64,000 nt of DNA from an uncultured Rhizobiaceae group bacterium (GCA_937958815.1 CALGMR010000008.1:1-64000); one strand, 5' to 3'; positions 26,959 to 36,332 are shown, numbered from the stretch's first letter. Numbers and translations are program-made. The notes: generated by a model not told the origin, from the letters alone.

Positions 26959-27717
26959 ATGTCAGATCAATTTGCAATCTATCCCAGTCTCGCAGGAAAA
27001 TCAGTTCTCATTTCTGGAGGCGCTTCTGGAATTGGTGCTGAAATGGTCAGGGCGTTTGCGGCTCAAAATTCAAAGGTCGGTTTTGTAGACTTAGATGACA
27101 CCGCCAGCTCAAAACTCGTGGCAGACATCGATGGTGATGTGTCTTATGAGATCTGCGACCTTCGCGACATAGAAGCTATGCGAGCGGCCTTTGAAAAATT
27201 GGCCAAGAAAAATGGGGCAGCGAACGTTTTGGTGAACAACGCCGCAAGAGATGACCGTCATGATTGGAAAGATGTGACACCCGACTATTGGGATGAACGT
27301 ATGTCGACAAACATCCGTCACCACTTTTTTGCCATCCAGGCAGTCGCACCAGGAATGATGAAATTGGGCGGTGGTTCTATTATCAATATGGGATCAAATT
27401 CTTGGTGGGAAGCAGGTGGAAATTTTCCAGCCTACACCACTGCTAAAGCAGCAGTTCATGGCTTAACCCGAACAATGGCACGTGATCTTGGCGATCATCG
27501 TATTCGCGTTAACACGGTCGTGCCGGGTTGGATCATGACCGACCGTCAAAAAGAACTTTGGGTCACAGAAGACGCGATAAAAGGCCACCGCGCACGACAG
27601 TGTTTGCCGGACCTGATCGACCCTGTTTATGTGGCACGAATGGTCCTTTTCCTTGCCTCTGACGATGCCGCCATGTGCACCGCCAACAATTATATGGTGG
27701 AAGCCGGGTCTATTTAG
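26959..27717 (+). CDS. SDR-family NAD(P)-dependent oxidoreductase
   Basis: From ATG 26959 the product begins MSDQFAIYPSLAGKSVLISG and continues with GGASGIG, the Rossmann nucleotide-binding loop. NNAARDDRH and the catalytic Y-x-x-x-K in AYTTAKAAV are intact. The track's first 71 residues lie over the divergent metA leader and are not credible. The RVNTVVPGWIMTDRQ segment resembles sugar-1-dehydrogenases such as galactose dehydrogenase, but the substrate is a guess. A close paralogue with the same N-terminal pattern lies at 52592-53356. Confidence 0.85.
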   Translation: MSDQFAIYPSLAGKSVLISGGASGIGAEMVRAFAAQNSKVGFVDLDDTASSKLVADIDGDVSYEICDLRDIEAMRAAFEKLAKKNGAANVLVNNAARDDRHDWKDVTPDYWDERMSTNIRHHFFAIQAVAPGMMKLGGGSIINMGSNSWWEAGGNFPAYTTAKAAVHGLTRTMARDLGDHRIRVNTVVPGWIMTDRQKELWVTEDAIKGHRARQCLPDLIDPVYVARMVLFLASDDAAMCTANNYMVEAGSI

Positions 27718-27839
27718 CGTTGCCAACACTCAATGTGATGTGTTCCTTTTGAGTGGGGTATATGGGTTTCCGCGATTCTTTGTGTCGAGACACTCACTTT
27801 GAGCAATCTTGCTCACCATTGTTTTGAGGAGAAAAACAA

Positions 27840-28229
27840 ATGGAAAACTATGGTTATATGTCGGCAATGCGGAAATACGCGACCTTTTCAGGTAGAGCGC
27901 CCCGCAAAGAATATTGGATGTTCACCCTCATCTATCTCATTATTGCGATTGTGGCAGCAGTAATCGACGCATTTGTATTCGGGGTGGCTGAAGATTCTAT
28001 TGGATTTATTGGCAGTATTGTCGGGCTAGCTCACCTCATACCGAGCATTGCAGTGGGTGTGCGCCGTCTGCACGACATCAACCGTTCAGGTTGGTGGTAC
28101 TTAATTATCTTTATCCCGCTCATCGGTATACTTGTGCTGATTTATTGGTTTGTGAAATCGTCAGACGAAGGCGACAACCAATACGGACCAAATCCGTACG
28201 GTCTTACTGATACCAGCGTATTCGAATAA
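27840..28229 (+). CDS. DUF805 membrane protein
   Basis: The family pattern is clear: YATFSGRAPRKEYWMFTL at the N-terminus, hydrophobic helices, VGVRRLHDINRSGWWYL, and the C-terminal DEGDNQYGPNPYG. Three to four membrane helices are expected. DUF805 proteins are small inner-membrane proteins of unknown function. It has an excellent GAGGAG ribosome site and converges on the MoxR gene with a four-base gap. Confidence 0.9.
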   Translation: MENYGYMSAMRKYATFSGRAPRKEYWMFTLIYLIIAIVAAVIDAFVFGVAEDSIGFIGSIVGLAHLIPSIAVGVRRLHDINRSGWWYLIIFIPLIGILVLIYWFVKSSDEGDNQYGPNPYGLTDTSVFE

Positions 28230-28233
28230 AGGT

Positions 28234-29091
28234 TCAAGTGTTTGAGCGACGCGCCATGAAGGCCAGTCGCTCAAACAAATGAACATCTTGCTCGTTTTTC
28301 AACAAAGCGCCGTGAAGTTTCGGCAGGGCATTTGTTGATTTTTCGCGCAGGGTTTCCGGGTCCACATCATCGGCCACCAACAAGCGAATCCAATCCAGAG
28401 CTTCACTTGTCGACGGCTTTTTCTTTAAGCCCGGTGTTTCGCGAATTTCATAAAATTGCGTCAGTGCTTCACGCACCAAACGTGGTTTGATACCCGGGTA
28501 ATGAACATCTACAATTTTGTTCAGAACCTCAGCTTCGGGAAATGAAATATAGTGGAAGAAGCAACGTCGCAGGAACGCATCAGGCAGTTCTTTTTCATTG
28601 TTTGACGTGATGATGACGATCGGGCGGTTTTTTGCTTTGATCGTTTCGTCCAATTCATAACAATAGAACTCCATCTTATCGAGTTCCTGCAAAAGATCGT
28701 TTGGGAATTCGATGTCTGCTTTGTCTATTTCATCGATGAGAAGCACCACCTTTTCATCTGTCTCGAAGGCCTCCCACAGCTTTCCTTTTTTGATGTAGTT
28801 GCGAATATCTTGAACTTTCTTGTCGCCCAATTGGCTGTCTCTCAAACGAGAAACGGCATCATATTCGTAAAGACCCTGTTGAGCTTTGGTGGTGGATTTC
28901 ACATTCCACTCAAGCATTTTCAAACCAAGGGCCTGCGATATTTGCTTTGCCAATTCGGTTTTACCCGTGCCGGGCTCCCCCTTCACAAGCAATGGACGTT
29001 CTAAGGTGATTGCAGCATTTACAGCCGTGGTGAGGTCTGCACCGGCGACATATGAATCGGTGCCTTCAAAACGCTTTTTGGTATCGGACAT
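28234..29091 (-). CDS. MoxR-family AAA+ ATPase
   Basis: Walker A is GEPGTGKTELAKQ, Walker B is VVLLIDEIDKAD, and sensor 1 is VIITSNNEKELPDAFLRRC with its arginine finger. MoxR ATPases act as chaperones with VWA partners. From ATG 29091 the protein starts MSDTKKRFEGTDSYV; the longer track start has no support. The matching CoxE-like VWA gene lies downstream on the same strand, but metA, phd-doc and an inverted SDR/DUF805 segment separate them. Confidence 0.9.
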   Translation of the reverse strand: MSDTKKRFEGTDSYVAGADLTTAVNAAITLERPLLVKGEPGTGKTELAKQISQALGLKMLEWNVKSTTKAQQGLYEYDAVSRLRDSQLGDKKVQDIRNYIKKGKLWEAFETDEKVVLLIDEIDKADIEFPNDLLQELDKMEFYCYELDETIKAKNRPIVIITSNNEKELPDAFLRRCFFHYISFPEAEVLNKIVDVHYPGIKPRLVREALTQFYEIRETPGLKKKPSTSEALDWIRLLVADDVDPETLREKSTNALPKLHGALLKNEQDVHLFERLAFMARRSNT

Positions 29092-29153
29092 AAAGTATTG
29101 AATTCCAACTGGTGATTTTCCAACCTTAAAAGCTGGGAAGGTACCATGCAATC

Positions 29154-30995
29154 CTATTTAGCGACGTCAGGGGTCCAGCCCGCCAGAGTGAGACCCTTTA
29201 GAAACACATCCATATGTTCGCACTTAGTAAAAGGATGCCCCGCCTTCACAGATTCTATTGGATAAACAGGCATAACCTTTTGCACTTCGCTGTAAGTGCG
29301 TTTTGCGCCTTCCACGTCGCCAGCAAGGGCCTGACAGGCGGCCGCAAGCACTTGATGGAAATACCAATTGGGTCGTTTGGCAGCGGCTTCAAATGCCAGT
29401 TGTTGTGCCTCGTCATATTTGCCGTCCAACATTGCAGCCAAAGCCAGTGAGCGAATGAAAAGGCTTGCGTGGGGGTCAGTGGGCGAAATCTTCAATGCCC
29501 GGGAAGCAACGACGCGCGCCTCTTGCGTTTCGCCGGAACAGACAAGCATTCTGGCAAGTTCTCCCATTGCGGCAGCAGAATTTGGGTTCAGTTCCAACGC
29601 TTGTCGCTCAGCCGCAATCGCTTCCGGCATTCTGTCTTTCAAAGACAGTGCCGTACCTAAGGTAAAATGCGCACTTGAATCTGTTTGATCATACTGCACA
29701 GCAAGGCGCGCCAATCGAAGGGTCTCGGTTGCAACGTAATCAAAGTCATCATATCGACCCGTCCAAATTTTGATCATGTTGCAAAAGGCTAAGAGTGCAT
29801 AAGCGCGTCCGTTTTCCGGATCCAGTTGCAGAGCCTTTTCCGCATTCACCATGGCTTGCAAAATACTTTTGTGATTTCCCCGCCAGTAATGCCATCTGGC
29901 ACGCATCAGCAATTCCCATGCGTCCACACTGCGGGGGCGACTGTGTGAAGCTTTCCAAGCCTCATGGCGCAAAAATTCTGGTTCGATATTTCCGACAATT
30001 TGCCGTGTGATCTCGTCTTGAATCTCATAGAAATTCTGGTCTTTGTGATCAAAGGTCTGAGACCACACCGTAAACTCGCTTGAGCAATCGATGAGGTTTG
30101 CTGTCACACGAACGGAATTGCCTTGATTGCGAATCCGCCCTTTCAATAGATAACGTACGCCCAACTCTTGAGCGACAACGTTGTCCGTATAACTCGCATC
30201 GGAATAATTCATGGAAGACCGCGGAGAAATTACATTGAGCCATTTGGAATACGCCAGACCATCCGCCACATCAGCGGCAAGGCCCAATGCCACCCAGGCA
30301 TCTTCTTCTTCAGCAACGTCCCCTCCTTTGGGAACTTCAAAAGGCAACACAGCGATTCCGCGATCCCTGTTGAACCCCAAACCATCAGTTTGCACTTCAT
30401 CAATGATCTGCGCAGAAAGTGATTTATTGCGGGCAGAATTGTCGGTGAGTTGCCAAAGACGAACTGGATTTGAAATTCCCTTTAAAACGCGAAAGCCAAG
30501 ATCATTAAATCCAAATTCGTCTTCTTGAGACACCGCAGAGTGTGCCTCTCCGCAAATGATTGTTGTTGCGGGTTCTGCCAAATGCTGCAAGCGCGCAGCA
30601 ATGTTCACGGCAGGCCCAGAAATTTTGTCTGTCTCTCGCAGAATGGCCCCATAACAAACACCAGCGCGAAAGTTTAATCTGTCTTCCAACGGGAGGTGTT
30701 CGTTTGCCTTCGACACACGCGTATGAAAGTCGAGCAAGCATTGGGAAGCGCCAGCAGGGTTCTCAAACTCAGCAAAAACCCCATCGCCTGCCGTATCGAT
30801 GATCGTCCCACCATGCTCCACAATGAGAGCGTCCAATTGCTCGAAATGTGAGGTTAAATGTTTGCGGGTTTCAATGGCGTCGCGTTCAATATGCGTAGAA
30901 TAGGCAACAGCGTCGACAAAGGCCGCGCAACCTTTGTCCCAGGTATAACCACCGCTTTTGCCTACCTTGCCCAAGGTCGTGCATCCCCACCACAT
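29154..30995 (-). CDS. Class III cyclase with C-terminal tetratricopeptide repeats
   Basis: Residues about 20-190 form a cyclase domain. AAFVDAVAYS gives a metal Asp, IIDTAGDGVFAEF the second, and GPAVNIAARLQ the Asn/Arg pair. The position before GDG that is Lys in typical adenylate cyclases is part of DTAGDG, so adenine selection may differ. A middle domain with IAVLPFEV and LGVRYLLKGRIR resembles the FlgO/TolB-like part of CadC-type and TPR cyclases. TPR motifs such as KALQLDPENGRAYALLA fill the C-terminus. It is soluble and separate from the cAMP operon. Confidence 0.82.
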   Translation of the reverse strand: MWWGCTTLGKVGKSGGYTWDKGCAAFVDAVAYSTHIERDAIETRKHLTSHFEQLDALIVEHGGTIIDTAGDGVFAEFENPAGASQCLLDFHTRVSKANEHLPLEDRLNFRAGVCYGAILRETDKISGPAVNIAARLQHLAEPATTIICGEAHSAVSQEDEFGFNDLGFRVLKGISNPVRLWQLTDNSARNKSLSAQIIDEVQTDGLGFNRDRGIAVLPFEVPKGGDVAEEEDAWVALGLAADVADGLAYSKWLNVISPRSSMNYSDASYTDNVVAQELGVRYLLKGRIRNQGNSVRVTANLIDCSSEFTVWSQTFDHKDQNFYEIQDEITRQIVGNIEPEFLRHEAWKASHSRPRSVDAWELLMRARWHYWRGNHKSILQAMVNAEKALQLDPENGRAYALLAFCNMIKIWTGRYDDFDYVATETLRLARLAVQYDQTDSSAHFTLGTALSLKDRMPEAIAAERQALELNPNSAAAMGELARMLVCSGETQEARVVASRALKISPTDPHASLFIRSLALAAMLDGKYDEAQQLAFEAAAKRPNWYFHQVLAAACQALAGDVEGAKRTYSEVQKVMPVYPIESVKAGHPFTKCEHMDVFLKGLTLAGWTPDVAK

Positions 30996-31012
30996 TTCCT
31001 AGAAAGTGTATA

Positions 31013-31044
31013 TTATCACACTTTAGAGGTGTGATAAATCACAC
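31013..31044. promoter_or_regulatory. Palindromic operator-like site upstream of the TPR cyclase
   Basis: TTATCACAC and GTGTGATAA form a perfect 9-bp inverted repeat with a 7-bp spacer, and a third arm ATCACAC follows, so GTGTGAT-AA-ATCACAC is itself a palindrome. No T-run follows on either strand, so it is not a good terminator. The core resembles CRP/FNR-type half sites (TGTGA), but the N4 spacing is unlike the N6 of a classic CRP site. Confidence 0.5.
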
Positions 31045-31055
31045 ATATGGATGAT

Positions 31056-31514
31056 TTATGCTGGTAGGTCTGGAATAGGTGCGGGCCGCTGTGCTGGTAT
31101 TGGGACTTTTTGACCTCTGGGCAAGGTATAGGCATTGCGGGTTTGGCACTTTTTGCCGGACACAAAGCGCTCTCCCACAGGCGAAAGCCCAACGGGTGCC
31201 CATCCTGCTCCTTTAAAACCAAGTCTCTCCGCTGCAATGCGCGTCACATCAATAATGCGCCCTTTGATGAAGGGCCCTCGATCATTGATGCGCACAATTA
31301 CTGATCTTCCATTTCTGAAATTTGTCACCCTGACACGGGTGCCAAAAGGAAGCGTGCGGTGGGCTGCAGCCATGACATTGGGATTTGCACGTTCACCACT
31401 CGCGGTCATAGACGTCAATTGATACCAAGATGCTTTGCCGCAGCTTTTGATCCCTGCATGGGCAGGGTCAATTGTTGCCAGCACGATCAACATTGGAAGT
31501 ATGAGTTTTCTCAT
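31056..31514 (-). CDS. rlpA: RlpA-like double-psi beta-barrel protein
   Basis: A signal peptide ending PAHA is followed by GKASWYQLTSMTASGE and MAAAHRTLPFGTRVRVTN, then VRINDRGPFIKGRIIDVT, the RlpA double-psi beta-barrel with its catalytic-type Asp. RlpA proteins cleave or bind denuded peptidoglycan at the septum. There is no SPOR domain; the C-terminus is a short proline-rich tail. There is no lipobox, so it is probably periplasmic. It lies upstream of the TPR cyclase on the same strand, with an operator-like palindrome between them. Confidence 0.87.
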   Translation of the reverse strand: MRKLILPMLIVLATIDPAHAGIKSCGKASWYQLTSMTASGERANPNVMAAAHRTLPFGTRVRVTNFRNGRSVIVRINDRGPFIKGRIIDVTRIAAERLGFKGAGWAPVGLSPVGERFVSGKKCQTRNAYTLPRGQKVPIPAQRPAPIPDLPA

Positions 31515-31571
31515 GCAGATGTGTTGCTTTCAAAATCGGGCAGAATTCTGTCGCATGAAGCGACCTTCACA

Positions 31572-31606
31572 AACAAAAAGGCCCACGACTTACATCGCGG
31601 GCCTTT
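31572..31606 (-). terminator. Intrinsic terminator of rpsA
   Basis: On the minus strand AAAGGCCCGCG and CGTGGGCCTTT pair and are followed by TTTTTGTTT, 25 bp past the rpsA stop. Confidence 0.9.
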
Positions 31607-31630
31607 CCAAATTCATGAAGCGGTGGTCGC

Positions 31631-33331
31631 TTATTCGCCTTCGCGATCCTTAAGCGCTGCGCCTAGGATGTCACCGAGTGAAGCGCCTGAGTCGGATGAA
31701 CCGAACTGCTTGACGGCTTCTTTTTCTTCAGCGATTTCCAAAGCCTTAATTGACAGATTGACCTTGCGATTTTTCTTGTCGAACAAGATGACGCGTGCGT
31801 CGATTTTCTGACCAACAGAGAAACGCTCTGGGCGTTGCTCGTCACGGTCACGGGAAAGATCGAAACGCTTAACGAATGCTTCGATGTCTGTGTCAACGAT
31901 TTTGACCTCTAGGCCGCCATCAGTCACGTTCAGAACTTCAGCAGTTACGATTGAATTCTTACGAATTTCACCGCCTTCGCCGCCTTCCATTGGATCAGCA
32001 CCATCAAGTTGTTTGATGCCGAGCGAGATGCGCTCTTTATCAACATCAACATCAAGAACGATGGCTTTCACCATGTCGCCTTTGTTGAAGTTCTCGATTG
32101 CTTCTTCACCAGACAAGTTCCAATCCAGATCAGACAAGTGAACCATACCGTCAACGTCGCCATCGAGACCGATGAACAAACCGAATTCAGTTTTGTTTTT
32201 CACTTCGCCTTCAACGATTGTGCCCTGCGGGAACTGCTCTGCAAATGTATCCCATGGGTTGGACAGGTTCTGTTTCAGACCCAAAGAAATACGGCGCTTA
32301 GAAGGATCAACTTCAAGAACAATCACTTCAACTTCCTGAGAAGTTGCAACGATTTTTCCTGGGTGAACGTTTTTCTTCGTCCAAGACATTTCAGAAACGT
32401 GGATCAAGCCTTCAATGCCTGGCTCCAGTTCAACAAACGCACCGTAGTCAGTGATGTTTGTGATGCGACCAACAACTTTCGTGTCGATTGGATATTTCGC
32501 ACCGATTGCATCCCATGGGTCGCTCTCAAGCTGCTTCATGCCAAGTGAGATACGGTGTGTATCTTGGTTCACACGGATGATTTGAACTTTAACAGTCTGA
32601 CCAATGTTCAGAATCTCTGTCGGGTGATTGACACGGCGCCAAGCCATATCTGTCACGTGCAACAGACCGTCAATGCCGCCGAGGTCAACGAACGCACCGT
32701 AGTCAGTGATGTTTTTCACAACACCTTCTACAATTTGGCTCTCTTCGAGGTTTTGAACGATTTCAGAACGCTGTTCTGCACGGCTCTCTTCGAGAACTGT
32801 ACGACGTGAAACAACGATGTTGCCGCGACGACGGTCCATTTTCAAAATCTGGAACGGCTGCGGAGTGTTCATAAGCGGAGTAACGTCGCGGATTGGACGG
32901 ATGTCCACCTGCGAACGCGGAAGGAATGCAGTTGCTCCGTCCAGATCGACAGTGAAACCACCTTTGACCTGATTGAAGATTGTGCCTTCGACTTTTTCTT
33001 CTGCTTCGAACTGCTTTTCGAGTTTAACCCAGCTCTCTTCACGGCGGGCTTTGTCGCGAGATAGAACAGCTTCGCCCATCGCGTTTTCAACACGCTCCAG
33101 GTAAACTTCTACTTTATCGCCAACTTTCAAAGAGCCGTCGCGTGCGCTGGCTCCGAATTCTTTAAGTGCAACACGGCCTTCAACTTTAAGGCCTGCATCG
33201 ATCACAGCCATGTCTTTTTCGATGGCTGTTACAATACCTTCAACAACAGTGCCTTCCTGAATGGACTGTACGGCAAAGGATTCGTCTAGGAGGGCTGCGA
33301 AGTCCTCCATTGAGGGGTTCATTTCTGACAT
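31631..33331 (-). CDS. rpsA: 30S ribosomal protein S1
   Basis: Its 566 residues contain six S1 repeats, including GTVVEGIVTAIEKDMAVID, VVKNITDYGAFVDLGGIDG and GRITNITDYGAFVELEPGI. The GLLHVTDM and GLIHVSEMSW strands are typical of bacterial S1, which recruits mRNA to the 30S subunit. It lies 227 bp downstream of cmk, the conserved cmk-rpsA order. ihfB, often next to rpsA, is instead at the right edge of the window. A strong terminator follows. Confidence 0.97.
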   Translation of the reverse strand: MSEMNPSMEDFAALLDESFAVQSIQEGTVVEGIVTAIEKDMAVIDAGLKVEGRVALKEFGASARDGSLKVGDKVEVYLERVENAMGEAVLSRDKARREESWVKLEKQFEAEEKVEGTIFNQVKGGFTVDLDGATAFLPRSQVDIRPIRDVTPLMNTPQPFQILKMDRRRGNIVVSRRTVLEESRAEQRSEIVQNLEESQIVEGVVKNITDYGAFVDLGGIDGLLHVTDMAWRRVNHPTEILNIGQTVKVQIIRVNQDTHRISLGMKQLESDPWDAIGAKYPIDTKVVGRITNITDYGAFVELEPGIEGLIHVSEMSWTKKNVHPGKIVATSQEVEVIVLEVDPSKRRISLGLKQNLSNPWDTFAEQFPQGTIVEGEVKNKTEFGLFIGLDGDVDGMVHLSDLDWNLSGEEAIENFNKGDMVKAIVLDVDVDKERISLGIKQLDGADPMEGGEGGEIRKNSIVTAEVLNVTDGGLEVKIVDTDIEAFVKRFDLSRDRDEQRPERFSVGQKIDARVILFDKKNRKVNLSIKALEIAEEKEAVKQFGSSDSGASLGDILGAALKDREGE

Positions 33332-33558
33332 TTAAGCTCCAAATCCGCGGGCGATAATAAATTGCGCGTGCGCGGAGGTGCACCGGGGTTTGTGTTTCAA
33401 TTAATCGGCTTGTCCCACTCCGCCTCATTTTCGAGGCTCAATCCGGAAAATCCGGTGTGGTGCAAAAAAGCGGAAGGCCGGTTTGCTTTGCGAACAACTT
33501 CAAGACTCTTGAAATCAAAAGGGCGCAGCCGGTCTCGGCAGCACCCCCAATTCGCTGT

Positions 33559-34209
33559 TCATTCAGGTTTTGAAGATTTCACAATGCTCAAAGCCGTCTG
33601 GAACGCGGTTTCTATATCCATTTTTGACGTATCGAGCAAGTGGGCATCTTCTGCCGGTTTTAACGGACTATCCGCTCGACCCATATCCCGTTCGTCACGC
33701 AGACGAATATCAGACAAAATGGTTTCAAAACTGGCATCCATGCCCTTCAGAATGCCTCGTTCCTGAACTTCCTTCCAGCGCCGCTCTGCCCGCACTTCCG
33801 GTGAGGCGGTGACATAGAGTTTCACTTGGGCATTGGGGCAAACAACTGTGCCTATATCGCGGCCATCCAGCACGGCACCTCGACCAGAATTTGCAAACTT
33901 GCGCTGTTGCTCAACCAATGTGCTGCGCACGCGAGACATGACAGCCACTTTCGAGGCCGCTTCACCAATTGTGTGGACAGCGAGAACGGCAGGGTCGAGT
34001 GCGCCCAGATCAATGGCCTTGGCTGCCTCCACAGCAGTATCTTCATCGTTCAATGGTTGGCCGCTTTCCAACAAAGCATGAGCCACCGCACGGTAAGTCA
34101 GTCCCGTATCCAGATGCGGCAACTCGAAAGCTTCGGCCAAACGACGTGACAACGTTCCCTTGCCGGAAGCAGCAGGGCCATCAATTGCAATGATAAAAGG
34201 TATGGTCAT
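33559..34209 (-). CDS. cmk: Cytidylate kinase
   Basis: It phosphorylates CMP and d[22 protein letters not shown] contains the P-loop, [12 protein letters not shown] the substrate-binding start, and [12 protein letters not shown] and RAERRWKE further family positions. Its 216 residues match the family. It precedes rpsA on the same strand as in most bacteria, but aroA, usually upstream in alphaproteobacteria, is missing; the divergent phoX gene is there instead. Confidence 0.95.
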   Translation of the reverse strand: MTIPFIIAIDGPAASGKGTLSRRLAEAFELPHLDTGLTYRAVAHALLESGQPLNDEDTAVEAAKAIDLGALDPAVLAVHTIGEAASKVAVMSRVRSTLVEQQRKFANSGRGAVLDGRDIGTVVCPNAQVKLYVTASPEVRAERRWKEVQERGILKGMDASFETILSDIRLRDERDMGRADSPLKPAEDAHLLDTSKMDIETAFQTALSIVKSSKPE

Positions 34210-34260
34210 GAGCTGCGTTTACCCCCTCGCCGTTTGGCACACAAGATCAAGAACTATCCA

Positions 34261-34289
34261 CCGTCATTGAAATGACATCAATCCGTCAT
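34261..34289 (+). promoter_or_regulatory. Pho box upstream of phoX
   Basis: Three 7-bp units at 11-bp spacing read CCGTCAT, ATGACAT and CCGTCAT, close to the PhoB consensus CTGTCAT with 4-bp A/T-rich spacers. The position, about 75 bp before the phoX start, and the phosphatase function both fit PhoB control. Confidence 0.65.
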
Positions 34290-34364
34290 CTTTGTGTTAG
34301 GCTGTTGCCGCACTGGTGGGCCACCGGGTTCGCAAGACCGGTCATCACAACACGGAGATTGATC

Positions 34365-36281
34365 ATGACACTTGATGCTAAAATTCAGCCTGCCTGCGAA
34401 AACATTGACGATATCACGTTTGACGACATTGATGACATCATAAACCCAAGGCCTGATGAAAACGATTTTGATCAGGTCGTTGAAAACGCCCTCTCACGCC
34501 GAGGCTTTATGAGCGGTGTATTGGTGCTGGGCGGTGCAGCCATGTTGGGCGCATCCAGCGCTTTGACACCTTCCATCGCAAATGCAGCAACACTGTTTGA
34601 TTTCGAACAAGTTCTTGCGAACTCCTTAGACACAATTACTGTGCCTAAAGGTTATACATGGGATGTTGTTGCAAAATGGGGTGATCCACTTTTCTCCGAT
34701 GTTCCTGAGTTCGATGAAGCCACACGCGGTACACCCGAGACGCAAGCGCGCGCCGTTGGTGACAATAACGACGGCATGGACTTGTTCGAAAAGGACGGGA
34801 AGTCTGTCTATGTGGTCAACAATGAGTATGTGAACCGCAAAATTATCTGGGGCAACAATCCAGACGGGAAACCAGCTTCTGACGCCGACATATTGAAAGG
34901 CAAGCTGGCCCACGGTGTCACCGTGATGGAAGTTGCTGAGACGGACGGGAAATGGATGATCGTAAAGGGCTCCCCTTTCAACCGCCGCATCACACCTGAC
35001 ACAGAAATGGACATTACCGGCCCTGCTGCCGCCCATGATTTAATGAAAACGTTGGCTGATCCAACTGGCACCAAGACGCTTGGCACGTGGAACAACTGTG
35101 GCAATGGCCGAACGCCATGGGGCACCTATCTTGCTTGCGAAGAAAACTTCAATGGCTATTTTTCAGGCCCAAGTGACGATTATGAAGTGACCTCAGAGCT
35201 GAAACGCTATGGCGTTTCTGGCAGAGACTGGGGTTACAGCTGGGCAAAAATTGACGATCGTTTTGATGTTTCCAAAAATCCGAACGAGCCCAACCGTGCA
35301 GGCTACGTGGTTGAAATTGACCCATTTGATGCAAGCTCAACACCACAAAAGCGCACAGCGCTTGGCCGTTTCAAACATGAAAACGCGGAAGTTGTTGTGG
35401 CCAAAAACGGCAAGATCGTTGTTTACATGGGCGACGACGAACGCGGCGAATTTCTCTACAAATTTGTGTCTGATGGCACTTATGTGGAAGGCGGCGATAC
35501 GTCGAAACTGCTGACAGATGGCACACTTTATGTGGCTAAATTTGAAGCAGATCAGAAGGGTCAATGGATATCTTTGACCAAAGAGACTGTTGGAATGGAG
35601 GCGGCTGAAATCGCAATCCACACCCGCCAAGCCGCTTCAAAAGCTGGAGCAACAACCATGGATCGCCCCGAATGGGTGGCCGCACACCCTACAAAGGCTG
35701 AAGTCTATTGCGCGCTGACCAACAATAAAAACCGTGGCAAGAAACCCAATGCCGGCGGTGATGCAACGCCAGCTGCTGGCCCCAACCCGCGCGCGAAAAA
35801 CAATTATGGCCAAATCGTTCGTTGGCGCCCCGAGGATGACGACCACACAGCTACATCATTTGAATGGGATTTGTTTGTACTTGCGGGCAACCCCAAAGTT
35901 CACAGCGACGCTTATGCTGGTTCTGAAAACATCAACGAAGGCAATATGTTCAACTCACCAGATGGTTTGAGTTTCGATGACAAAGGGATTTTGTGGATAC
36001 AGACTGACGGGAAATACACGAACGAGGGTGATTTCGCAGGACAAGGCAACAATCAAATGCTTGCTGGCGATCCTGCCACCGGAGAAATCCGCCGTTTTCT
36101 GGTGGGCCCCAATGAATGTGAAGTCACTGGCATGACCTTCTCTGGCGACCGCAAAACCATGTTTGTTGGCATTCAACACCCTGGTGAAAAGGGCAACAGC
36201 CACTTTCCAGATGGCGGCAAGAGTTTGCCGCGTTCCTGCATCATCGCAATAAAGCGCGAAGACGGTGCCGTGATCGGATAG
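34365..36281 (+). CDS. phoX: PhoX-family alkaline phosphatase, Tat-exported
   Basis: The start ATG 34365 follows GGAG at good spacing. About 45 residues in is LSRRGFMSGVLVLGGAA, a twin-arginine signal with an unusually long n-region, as in other PhoX proteins. The mature part has the DUF839 pattern: WNNCGNGRTPWGTYLACEEN, RAGYVVEIDPFD, GRFKHENAEV, MGDDERGEFLYKFV and DRPEWVAAHP. PhoX enzymes bind iron and calcium and release phosphate from organic esters in the periplasm. A Pho box upstream supports induction by phosphate limitation, and a terminator follows. Confidence 0.93.
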   Translation: MTLDAKIQPACENIDDITFDDIDDIINPRPDENDFDQVVENALSRRGFMSGVLVLGGAAMLGASSALTPSIANAATLFDFEQVLANSLDTITVPKGYTWDVVAKWGDPLFSDVPEFDEATRGTPETQARAVGDNNDGMDLFEKDGKSVYVVNNEYVNRKIIWGNNPDGKPASDADILKGKLAHGVTVMEVAETDGKWMIVKGSPFNRRITPDTEMDITGPAAAHDLMKTLADPTGTKTLGTWNNCGNGRTPWGTYLACEENFNGYFSGPSDDYEVTSELKRYGVSGRDWGYSWAKIDDRFDVSKNPNEPNRAGYVVEIDPFDASSTPQKRTALGRFKHENAEVVVAKNGKIVVYMGDDERGEFLYKFVSDGTYVEGGDTSKLLTDGTLYVAKFEADQKGQWISLTKETVGMEAAEIAIHTRQAASKAGATTMDRPEWVAAHPTKAEVYCALTNNKNRGKKPNAGGDATPAAGPNPRAKNNYGQIVRWRPEDDDHTATSFEWDLFVLAGNPKVHSDAYAGSENINEGNMFNSPDGLSFDDKGILWIQTDGKYTNEGDFAGQGNNQMLAGDPATGEIRRFLVGPNECEVTGMTFSGDRKTMFVGIQHPGEKGNSHFPDGGKSLPRSCIIAIKREDGAVIG

Positions 36282-36302
36282 ATTTGCTTCAAGATAAGAC
36301 CG

Positions 36303-36332
36303 AAAAGGCCCGGCAATGTTCGGGCCTTTTTG
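36303..36332 (+). terminator. Intrinsic terminator of phoX
   Basis: AAAAGGCCCG and CGGGCCTTTT pair around GCAATGTT and run into TTTTTG, 22 bp after the phoX stop. Confidence 0.92.

Noticed and set aside
31013-31037. Palindrome read as an RlpA terminator
   Set aside because: No T-run follows on the minus strand, so an operator is more likely.
31029-31044. Classic CRP site before the TPR cyclase
   Set aside because: The TGTGA and TCACA arms are separated by four bases rather than six.
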